DNA from: Polyrhizophydium stewartii
Lineage: Eukaryota; Chytridiomycota; Chytridiomycetes; Rhizophydiales
DNA length: 13,240 nt
Assembly: GCA_027604665.1 (NCBI GenBank)
Contig: JADGIZ010000466.1
Location: 1-13,240 of the forward strand
Direction of reading: 5' to 3'
Translations under genes and position numbers: made by a program
Shown: one piece after another, positions 1-8,800 of the stretch
How the letters are laid out: each line of letters begins with the position of its first letter
Numbering within the stretch: position 1 is the first letter of the stretch
Notes under the pieces: model-generated
The model's database searches: none
What the model saw: the letters and a program-made list of their open reading frames with translations, nothing else
Told to the model about the DNA's origin: nothing

Positions 1-9
1 GCCACGCGC

Positions 10-30
10 GGGCGGCGGGCGGCGGGCGGG
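10..30 (+). repeat. G-quadruplex motif
   Basis: Four runs of three G (10-12, 17-19, 24-26, 28-30) are separated by loops of 4, 4 and 1 bases, which fits the standard G3N1-7 pattern. Folding is inferred from the pattern only. Confidence 0.6.
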
Positions 31-74
31 CACGCACGCGGAGCAGCGGCAGCGGGAGCATCGCGCGTGGTGGG

Positions 75-110
75 CAAAAGGCGCCAGCGCGCCAGCGCCC
101 GCGCCTTTTG
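75..110. repeat. Perfect 10-bp inverted repeat (hairpin)
   Basis: CAAAAGGCGC at 75-84 is the exact reverse complement of GCGCCTTTTG at 101-110, with a 16-base GC-rich loop that itself repeats GCGCCAGC. It lies about 285 bases past the cyclin stop codon. It could mark a 3' end or a protein-binding site, and no function can be assigned from sequence. Confidence 0.6.
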
Positions 111-394
111 TGCGCCGCAGCCACGTGCGCGCGCCAACCATAGCGGCGGCGCCGAGAGCGGCAGCCGCTCCCCCGTCCCCCAAAGAGCCGCCGCCCAATA
201 GGCCGCGCGCTGCCAAGATGCAACCGCCAGCGGTCACGGCGCCTGCGGGCCCGGCGCACCCGCGGATCCGGTACAACCGCAGGGCCCGGGTGCTTCATTG
301 GCGCAGATCTCGGGCCGTGGCCCGGCTGCCCCGCACTCCCCAGCGCTCCCGAGCGCCGATCTGCGGCGCGGTGCCGGCATCGACTGACGTCCAT

Positions 395-1549
395 TCAGTC
401 CAAACTGCCTGCGTCGCGCACCGGCATGCCGTTGCTTGTTTCGTCTCCCGTGCCCGGCTTGACCGCGCGCTCCAGGCGCTCGCCGAGAGCAACCGTGATC
501 CGGTCGATGGCATCTGTGCGCACGCTGCATGTCAGCGGAGGCATCTGCAGCGCCAGAGTCCAAGTTGACCGCGCCGCCCGCCTCACCAGACACTTTGTCC
601 GACATGCCCGCGCCCCCAAAGTCGTCGCACCAGCGCCGGAACCCGCGCCGCGGCCGCATGCCCATGGCGTCCATGCCCATGTACGACGCCGCGAGCCCCA
701 GCACCCACCCGCCGTCCGGCTCGCATATGATGCCCAGGCACAGTGCGCGATCCAACACTGCCTCGTTGGCCACCATCACGGCTGCCTGCGCCGCATCGCG
801 GACTCGGACGAGCCGCCGCTGCTGCCGCCTGCGAGCATCGTCGTCCTCTTGCTCGCCGCCCTCGCCGTCGCCACCGCTTCCGTCGCCGCCGCTGGCGCTC
901 CGCCCGCGATCGTACTCGTGCTCGTCCAGCACCTCGTCGCGCTGCGCCGCCATGACCTCGGCAATGCGCACGAACGGCAGGTCCGCGCGTGCGTCAAAGC
1001 CGAGCACCCGCAGCAGCACGAGCTCGGCCTGGATCACGGCGTCCTTGAGCGACCAGAACGTCTGCATGCGCAGCCGGCCGCTCAGCGTCAGCTGCACCAG
1101 CCCAACGCCAGCCAGAAAAGCGTCGCCAAACTCACGTCGTCCAGCCGCAGCCTGGTCGCCTCGCCGCGGACGTCCGTCGCCACCCAGAAGGCGACATTCA
1201 CCACGTCCCGCAGCTTGCGCACCACCTCGCTCTGCTTGCACGCAAGGTGCAGGCACGTTGCCGCCAGCAGCTCCGTGTCCATCTGCGCAGTGCGAGCCGT
1301 CTCCCGCGACCCCGCTCCCGCGCCTTCGCCTTGGCCCTTGGCCTCGTCTCTGCCCAGCGCTGCCAGCTCGACGGCGTCAAAGAACGACTCGTGCCGGTGG
1401 TAGTACGTCGCCGCAAGAGCAACCGTCGGCTGTGGCCTGTGCCGGCCGCAGTCAGCATCCGCTCTCTGACCTTACCGTTCCCCTCCGTGCACCTACAGCC
1501 TCAGAAGCGCTCCGCAGCGCACCAGAAACCGCACGCCTTGGTCGGCCAT
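395..1549 (-). CDS. Cyclin-Q-like (FAM58/CCNQ family) cyclin, four exons
   Basis: Predicted 315-aa cyclin. Exons are 1549-1497, 1436-1136, 1061-587 and 513-395 (TGA stop). Introns are 60, 74 and 73 nt with donors GTAGGT, GTGAGT and GTGAGG. Joining them restores both cyclin folds in phase: RFLVRCGALLRL then PTVALAATYYHRHESFFDAV (about 7-40), LLAATCLHLACK and LRDVVNVAF (about 74-100), FWSLKDAVIQAELVLLRVLGF (about 120-140), and a second fold with VANEAVLDRALCLGIIC and SDAIDRITVALGERL. The order and spacing match human cyclin Q, the CDK10 partner, better than cyclins C, K, L or T as I recall them; CDK10-type kinase activation in the nucleus is inferred. Two low-complexity insertions are unusual: a Gly/Ala/Glu loop at about 45-69, and an acidic Gly/Asp/Glu stretch followed by Arg at about 165-203. 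The start is the ATG closest to the first helix. A branch-like GCTGAC just upstream leaves room for another 5' exon. The gene is head to head with the ABC fragment. Confidence 0.72.
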
Positions 1550-1632
1550 GGGGCCGGGGAAAGGTCAGCAAAGCAGCTGGCTCGAGGAAAGTCGTAAACC
1601 TGGCCGCTACCTCCAAGTAGCACACTCTCGTG

Positions 1633-4224
1633 ATGGAGCCCGAAGCCACCGTTGCTTTCGTCGGCAACTCAGGCTCCGGCAAATCGACCATCATCCAGCT
1701 CGTCGAGCGCTTCTACGACCCGGACAGAGGCGCCATCGAGCTCGACGGCGTGCCGCTCAACAAACTCAACGTCGCATGGCTGCGCCAGCAGATCGGCCTC
1801 GTCTCGCAAGAGCCTGTGCTGTTCGAGGGCAGCGTCGCCGACAACGTCGCCTTGGGTCTCATCGGGTTGCCGCACGAGCATGCACATGCCGGCAAGAAGC
1901 TCGCGCTGATCCAGGACGCATGCCGCCAGGCCAACGCGCACGACTTTATCACCAGGCTGCCGCAGGGGTACGACACGCAGGTCAGCAACCACGGGCAGCT
2001 GATATCTGACGGCCAGAAGTAGCGCAGTGCTATTGCACGCGCCATCATCAAGAACTCGCGCATCCTGCTGCACGACGAGGCGACGTCTGCGCTCGACACG
2101 ACGTCGGAGCGCGTTGTCCAGGAGGCACTCGACCGAGCGTCCAAGTCGCGCACGACCATCACCATCGCGCACCGGCTGTCGACGGTCAAGAGCGCCGACA
2201 ATATCGTCGTCATGAGCCGCGGCACGGTCGTCGAACAAGGCGACCACGGCTCGCTTGTTGCCCGGGGCGGCGTGTACGCTCGCCTGGTCGAGGCACAGCA
2301 TCTCGACACCGACAACAAGCCCGCCGACAGCGGATACAACTCGGCCAACAGCTCGGGAACACTCGCCAATGACCGCGACCTCATTGCATCAAGCCAGCTC
2401 GACACGCCGATCGCCAAGCCAAGCGCCGCCGACGACCTCGAAGCAGGTTCTGCCGCCGACAAGAAGATGTCGTACTTTGTCGTGGTGCGCAAGATCCTTG
2501 CGCTCAACGCCCCCGAGGCCAAGTTCATGGCCGCCGGCCTCTTGGCGTCGATCGGCTCAGGCGCCTCATCGCCAGTGCTCGCCGTCCTCTTTGCCGAGGT
2601 CATGCAGACGTTCTCGGAGCAAGGCGCTGAGCTCGAGCACGACTCCAAGTAGTGGTCGGTCGCCTTCCTGGTCATGGCCATCGGCGTCGGCATCTGCACC
2701 TTTGCACAGAACGCGCTCTTTGGCATGGCGTCCGAGATCCTCACCGAGCGCATCCGCGAGCGAGTCTTTGCGTCGATCCTGCGGCAGGACGTCGGCTTCT
2801 TTGACGACGAGGCCAACGCGACGGGCGTGCTCACGTCCAACCTGTCGTCGGATGCGCAAAAGGTGCAAGCCGCCTCGGGCACGACGCTCGGCGTCATTCT
2901 GCAATTCCTTGCCACCATCGTGGGGTGCATTGTCATCTCGATGGTCTTTGGGCCGAAGCTCGCGCTTGTCTCTTTGGTCGGCTATCCGCTCCTGATGGGT
3001 GCAGGCTTCTTCCCGTAGAGCGGGCTCAAGTTCTACGCCAAGAAGAGTAAGAAGGCGTACGAGCAGTCGGCCCAAGTCGCATGCGAGGCCGTTGCGGCCG
3101 TGCGCACCGTGCAGTCGCTCACGCGCGAGAGCCAGCTGCACATGCAGTACCTCGACATTCTCAAGCAGCCGATGCGCGACGGCGTCAAGAACGCGTTCCT
3201 CAACACACTGCTGTATGCGTTTGCGCAGTCAATCAACTTTCTCGTCATGGCACTCGTCTTCTGGTACGGCGGCCGGCTCATGGCGTACGAGGGCTACACC
3301 GCGAAGCAGTTCTTTGTCACCTTTATCTCAGTGGTGCTGGGCTCCCAGAACGCCGGCCGCATTTTCAGCTTCGCGCCTGACGTCACCAAGGCCAGGGCCG
3401 CGGGCGAGGCCATCCTGCGCCTGCTTGAGCGCATGCCGCCGATCGATCCGGACCCGGCAGACGGACAGCGTCTCGACAGAGCCAAGATGCAGGGCCACAT
3501 CTAGTTCTGCGACGTCAAGTTCTCGTACCCGACCCGCCGTCACATCCGCGTGCTCAAGGGTCTCAACATCAGCGTCAAGTCCGGCCAGTTTGCTGCTCTC
3601 GTCGGGCCAAGCGGATGTGGCAAGTCGACGACCGTCGGCCTGATCGAGCGCTTCTACAACGTCGACGGCGGCCAGATCCTGCTCGACGGCACCGATATCT
3701 CGCGGCTCAACGTTGAATCGCACCGCGAGGCGATCGGGCTCGTGTCGCAGGAGCCGAACCTGTTCGACATGTCGATCCGCGACAACGTTGCGTTTGGATG
3801 CAAGGTGCCGCCGACGCAGGCCGAGATCAAGGCCGCGTGCAAGGAGGACAACATCGACGACTTCATCATGACCCTCCCCGACGAATACGACACCAAAGTC
3901 GGCGCGCGGGGCGGGCAGCTGTCCGGCGGCCAGAAGCAGCGCATCGCCATTGCCCGCGCGCTCGTGCGCAAGCCCAAGATCCTGCTGCTCGACGAGGCCA
4001 CGTCGGCACTCAACGCCGAGTCCGAGCTCGTCGTGCAGGAGGCGCTCGACAAGGCTGCCAAGGGACGCACGACCATTGCCGTCGCGCACCGGCTGTCGAC
4101 GATCCAAAAGGCCGACGTCATCTTTGTGCTCAAGGACGGCGCTGTTGTCGAGCAGGGCACGCACGCCGAGCTGTTTGCCAGGCACGGGCTGTACCACGAG
4201 CTGGTTGTGCAGCAGGACCTCTGA
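1633..4224 (+). pseudogene. ABCB/MDR-type ABC transporter fragment (NBD1-TMD2-NBD2) with four in-frame TAG codons
   Basis: This is one 863-codon frame with no frameshift or intron, interrupted only by TAG at 2020, 2650, 3016 and 3502, and ending in TGA. Codon 1 is the ATG at 1633. NBD1 has Walker A GNSGSGKST (11-19) and Q-loop SQEP, but a damaged signature (ISDGQ for LSGGQ), TAG in place of the Gln of GGQKQR, and Walker B LLHDE. An Asp/Ser-rich linker follows, then TMD2 with about six membrane segments (about 285-600). NBD2 has GPSGCGKST (658-666), [12 protein letters not shown] (763-770), [12 protein letters not shown] (from 783) and the H-loop His (819). Family members are roughly 1,250-1,350 aa and export lipids or drugs. 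Here TMD1 and the NBD1 A-loop are missing, and the cyclin gene occupies that space on the other strand. Homology begins at about 1615, where another TAG (1618-1620) is in frame. The fragment is intronless among genes with three to seven introns. A decaying truncated copy is likeliest; readthrough or recoding is less likely. Confidence 0.75.
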
Positions 4225-4245
4225 GGCGAGCCACCTCATCACACC

Positions 4246-4263
4246 CACAACTCATGAGTTGTG
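4246..4263. repeat. Perfect 18-bp palindrome just after the ABC stop codon
   Basis: CACAACTCATGAGTTGTG is its own reverse complement with no loop. It starts 22 bases past the ABC TGA. It could be a dimeric protein-binding site or a 3'-end structure, and there is no second copy in the window to suggest a repeat family. Confidence 0.7.
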
Positions 4264-4550
4264 TATCTGAATGAACCGTCATATTGTGTGGATGCATGTG
4301 CTGCGATGCTGTGATGTTGGGTCGCTGTGAGCGAGGCTGTGGTGCTGGAACTCGGCCGAGTTGTCGGGTTGTCTGGGAGGGATCTGCGGCCGGGGCAAAG
4401 AGACGTAGATTTGTGACGGGAACCTTGGCCTTTGGGCCAAGTGATAGGCCGGTGGGCCGCCTTAGGTCGCGGCTACTCGCGACATCCGCAGGGTTTGGCT
4501 GCCGGACCGTGGCAGAGCAAACTGGCTGCGGCGGTTGTCACCAGGGGCTA

Positions 4551-4698
4551 GGCAGACGCTCTTGATTACCACAACGTTCATTTGGGCGCGCGCACACAGA
4601 CGCATGCATGCTCGCCTGCGTCTGTCTGTGGATCCATCCATCCAGGCGGGGTGGTGGCGGCGGATCGCACCTGGGCAGACACTCTTGGTTACCACAAC
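4551..4698. repeat. Diverged 25-bp direct repeat, copies 123 bp apart
   Basis: The copies are 4551-4575 and 4674-4698, identical at 23 of 25 positions (changes at the 8th and 15th base, both A/G). Both start GGCAGAC and end TTACCACAAC. The spacer holds a separate hairpin. This looks like a small old duplication or two copies of an intergenic element. Confidence 0.6.
4596..4625. repeat. 9-bp inverted repeat with 12-base loop
   Basis: ACAGACGCA (4596-4604) pairs with TGCGTCTGT (4617-4625). The hairpin lies in the spacer between the two copies of the 25-bp direct repeat. Function is unknown. Confidence 0.45.
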
Positions 4699-5858
4699 AG
4701 CGATCAACCAAAGCGCCGCCAATTCGCATATCTGAATACGATTCCTGAGTGTAATCTCTATATTGAACTCCAGCAGAGGCATGGCCATTGTCGCATCAAA
4801 GTGGCACGAGAATCCTGTCCGCGGGAAGGCGGCCATGAAAGGCGCGCGTTTCCTTATCAGGCAGCAATCACGTTTATCCGCTCATTTGTCCGCCATGCCC
4901 TGCGACAATGCAGCCAGCCAGCTGCGAGCCTTGGTTGCCCGCGACAGGGTTGGCCACCAGAAAGGCGTCAAGGCTGCTTGGTGGCAGGCGACCGCGAATC
5001 TGCTTGAATACATAGCCACCATTAAGCGCCAGGCTGTGCAGGCCCGCCCTCTCAACCCCGAGGCGGCCCGGCACCGCGCAGCAGCTTCCCCATTAAAGCT
5101 TCCAACCTCGCGCTGCTTCGTCCCCTGTCCAACTTCGTCGCCGCTGCTCGCCATCCCAACACGGCCCGTGCAGCCGAGCTGGCTCGGGCGGCCGAACGGA
5201 GGCACAGCCGGGTGCCCCAGCCAGCCCCAGCCAGGCGACTCAGCCAGGCACCCCGGCTTGGCTCTTCGGGGCCCAAGGGTCTCCAGGAGAGGGGCAGTAG
5301 GCGATGGTGAGGCGTGCGGGCCGCCAGTGCCGCATCGGCAGCCGCACGGCGGGGCGTGCGCGGCGGCCGCGCATGCGGCGAGAGGGCCGGCGAGGCGGCG
5401 GCGCGGCCCGACATTGAGCGGCCGTGGCGCAAAGGGCGGGCGGCTGGCGCGTGGCGGCGCGCATGATCAGGGCGGTCACGCGGCAGCCACTCGCGGATTA
5501 AAGAGTCGGGTGGCCGCCCCATCCGATGCTGCCTAAAAGAGCGCCTGGAACCGCAGGTTGGTTCCAAGAGCTCAACGGGGTGCGGCGGGCGCGTGGGGTG
5601 ACGGGAGACGGGTGGTTCGGGGGCCGGCAAACGTTTGTCACTCAATCGTGTGTTTATCGACAGGGGAAACCCCAAATGTAAATCAAACTGTAATCATCAT
5701 GGCCGCGATGCGAGGCCGTCCAGACACGACTGTGAGGTGCCCTGAGCTTGGAAGACTACACCATCAACTTCCGGCAAGAGTTGAGTGCTCGCAGAGCCAA
5801 AACCAGGTTCAAAACAAACAGGCTTTAGGAATTTGAAATTCATTGGTAAAATACATGG

Positions 5859-8800
5859 CTAAAGCAGCCTGCATCCACGCCATATCAGCACCGATTGCGT
5901 GTCTTCCGCATTTTTTGCGGTATTGACCAACCTTTCCAGATTTGCCGGCAAGTCACTATGGAAGCGGTTACCTTCCCACTCGCTGCGCAAGACACTTTGT
6001 TCAGCACACATTGATGCCGATATTCCGGTGTGCGTGGCACACTCACAAAAACTTAAGTTGAGGAAGATTCCCCAGCTCGGCAGGGATCTTGCCTGAAAGC
6101 TTGTTATATGAAAGCCAGCTTTGTTTTGGTCAAAGGACAGTCAGCAAACAAACCTGCCGCCCAGAAATGGCCGTGCACAGCACACTCACAGTCCTTGAAG
6201 CGAGATGAGATACCCGATTTCAGAAGGGATCTCTCCATAAAGCTGGTTGTGAGAAAGCACACTGGGTCGCACCATCATGTCAGCAAGAATAAGCAACTCG
6301 TGCGCATGCCAAGCCAGCTCACAGCGTCTGTAGATTCCGAAGATTGCCAATCGAGGTCGGGATCTCGCCCAAAAAGTTGTTGTCGCTGAGCCAGAGCCGC
6401 TCGAGGTGTACCAACTGGCCGATTTCAAACGGAATGCGTCCTTGGAGTCTGTTTCGATTGAGCTCGAGCACGCGCAGCTGATCAAGCTTGCCGATTTCAG
6501 ATGACAGCTCTCCGTCGAGCCCGACATCTGTGAGTCGCCTAAAAGTTTGCGCATGTGGCATCAGTAAACTACAAATGACGTGCCTGTACCGCAGCTCGCG
6601 GCAACCCACAGCTCGGTTATGCGGCCGTCATTGTTGATAACAATGCGCGGCCGAGTAAAGACAGCCGAGCCGTGATCGCCAACAACGTTTGTGCTGCTGT
6701 TGATATGCTGCCAATGGTCGATCGTGACTCGGTTGCGCTTCGCCCATGACGGGAAGATCCGGATCAGAATCGCAAGATCAGACTCGCCGCCTGGCCTGGG
6801 AGCAACGTGGGAAGGCGCGGGCAGATTGACTTGCGTACCAGGCCGGGACGGCACCGAAAACGACCCAAAGACCTGCGCGACAAAAACCCCGACAGAAATC
6901 ACACCCATGGTGAGCCCGATCGCCGTCCAGTTGGCCGCGACGATCCCAGCAAGAGTATACAGGCCCCAGCACATGGCGGCCGCGGCGGCGAGAGATGCAA
7001 TGACTTGGATGTTGTTGCGAACAACTCTGCCCAAGGCAAGAACAGCGGCAGCAAAGCAGACCTCAAGCGAGGGGTGATAGTGGAGCGCGCACGGCGCATG
7101 TGGCGAGCAGTGATGGTGGGCAGCGTCGTATGGGTGCGAATGTGCGTAGGCAAGAACGTGTGCTGCTCCTTGGGACTGCTGATGGGCGTGTGTCTGGGAC
7201 AGCGAATGTGGAACAGGAGACAACGCACCGGCGGCCCGCAACCGTGTTTGCTCGTCCAAGGCGCGATGACCGACATGCTCGGCGGCTTCCGAGAGCGTGG
7301 TCGCTTGGGTCGCATCTTCGCTGCGCGAGCCTGTGGCGAGACCTGTGCCATGATCAGACAAAGACCGTGAGCGCGGCGGCAGGCGGATCGAGGGCTGGTT
7401 ACTGCGATCGTAATCTGCGTGAGAAATCACAGAGTCAGCCGTGAGCTCGGGGTGACCCGCTGCAGCGGTTGGCAACATTACATTGGCTCTTTGTCTGTCG
7501 CAGGTGACGCTCCTTTGAACCTGCTGTGGCGGCACCAGAGGTCGATGTCCTGGACGACTGCATCTTGGGTACCATAGAATGCTCTGACGACGGTGTGAGG
7601 TGCACAGACTGCGGGGGGAAGGCAACTTGCGATGTCGATGACGGCATCGACGAAGACGAAGGAGATGGCGGCGGTGAATTGGGCGGGGTCGAGGACGCCA
7701 GGGGCTCCGAGGCAACCCCCGCTTCCCTCTTGAGCTTCGCAAGCACTTGATGGAACAGTCCAAGCCGCTCAACGATTTCAGAAAACTCTGGCCGACGCAG
7801 CGGATCGGGTGACCAGCACTCGGTGATGATGCGCCAGACAAGGTCGGGCACGCCGTCGGGCCGGTCAGGGCGGAACCCCTGGCGCAGGCGCTCTCGCACG
7901 ACCTCGTCACTGGGCTCGGCGGCAAAGGGGATGCGGCCCGAGAAAATCTCGACGCAGGTCATGGCAAACGAGAAGGCGTCCTGGCTCTTGAGGGGCTGGG
8001 ACGACCGCCTCTGCGATGCCTCTGGGGCGGCCCAGCGAGCGAGGGCGGCGGGTCGGCGCGACAGACGGCGGCCGTGGATCAGGTTGCTTTTGAACCGCGT
8101 GAGCAGCGCGCGGCCGTCGTGGCCAACGAGGACGCTGTCGCTCCAGACCTCGCCGTGCACGATGCCCGAGGCGTGGAGGAAGCCGATGCCGCGGGCAATA
8201 TCGAGCACCAGGTCAAGTCGCCGCGTGATTCCGGCGTCAGGGTGCCTGCCGAGCCAGCCTGACAGACTGCAGCGCATCAGCGGAAGGACAATGAACGGCT
8301 CGTCCGTATCGAGGCAGGCCCGCCAGAGCGGCAGGATGTTGGGATGCTGCAGTCCGTACCACTCTGACGCCTCGTGCGCCAGCTGCTCGGCCGACTCGGC
8401 CGACTCGATGCCGCTGATGAATCGCACGGCCACGTCCATGGCGTTCCAGCGGCCGAGAAAGACCGAGTGCGGGGCGGCAACTGCCGTTTCCGACGCCAGG
8501 ACAATGTCCGATGCCGCAGCCGCCGAAGCCGATGCAGTCGACCGGGCGCCGTGAGCAATGGGCAGCTGCGTCGCAAGCGGTGCCGAGCGCACAACCTCGA
8601 CGTCGCCGGCCGCAATAGACCATGACCGTCGCGCGGTCCGCCCGCGGCCCATGAGCGTGACAATCTCTGCTCGCGCGGCGGCCAGCTGCGACGTGCGCAG
8701 CTCGGCCGGCACCGACTCGGCCGTCTCGATGTCGGCAAGCGTCTCGAGCAGCCTGTCCGCCGAGGCGTCGTCAGCTACGGCTCAGAACACAGCGCGCTCC

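Larger units (their letters stand above)
1..394. other. Non-coding stretch at the left edge, downstream of the cyclin gene
   Basis: I see no convincing gene here. Open frames in this stretch are Ala/Arg/Pro-rich and look like by-products of high GC. It lies 3' of the cyclin gene on the minus strand and holds a G-quadruplex motif (10-30) and a hairpin (75-110), listed separately. CCAAT-type pentamers occur near 193 and, in reverse orientation, near 295. They could belong to a promoter for a gene beyond the left edge, but two such pentamers in about 400 bases prove little. Confidence 0.5.
4225..5858. other. Intergenic region without a convincing gene
   Basis: About 1.6 kb separates the ABC stop from the end of the receptor-like gene. 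I found no tRNA-like B box, rRNA stretch, transposase motif or conserved domain on either strand. Base composition shifts along it: mixed to about 5050, very GC-rich with CCAGCC-type repeats at about 5170-5480, then AT-richer towards 5640-5858, which probably holds the 3' untranslated end of the minus-strand gene. Small repeats within it are listed separately. A plus-strand open frame at 4763-5536 has a helix-like portion at about 4895-5045 but no recognisable family. Confidence 0.5.

Noticed and set aside
1437..1496. Shorter cyclin intron using the GTAAGG donor at 1475
   Set aside because: It would keep an in-frame TAG in exon 1; the GTAGGT donor at 1496 avoids it and joins the two halves of the first cyclin helix pair in phase.
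529..1620. 363-aa plus-strand open frame opposite the cyclin gene
   Set aside because: Low-complexity Ser/Pro/Arg translation opposite a gene with four phase-matched exons and cyclin helices.
1713..2936. 407-aa open frame on the minus strand opposite the ABC fragment
   Set aside because: It is antisense to clear ABC motifs, its composition is Ser/Arg/Ala-rich with no domain, and long antisense frames are expected at this GC content.
2010..3510. Introns removing the TAG codons of the ABC fragment
   Set aside because: Conserved ABC sequence runs directly up to and beyond each TAG with normal spacing, and no donor/acceptor pair with a branch point surrounds them.
4225..5858. tRNA, rRNA or transposase genes in the intergenic region
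   Set aside because: No B-box-like GTTCGA sequence, rRNA-like core or catalytic transposase motif was found by reading both strands; a tRNAscan or Rfam run would settle it.
5947..6118. Acceptor at the ACAAAG near 5999 for the last LRR intron
   Set aside because: It adds residues that break the 16-residue LRR spacing, whereas the GCGCAG acceptor ending at 5983 restores it exactly.
7435..8752. Pseudokinase as a separate gene ending at TGA 7435
   Set aside because: A phase-matched 67-nt intron with GCTGAC branch point removes that stop and joins the kinase to the TM-LRR part; kept as the main alternative model.
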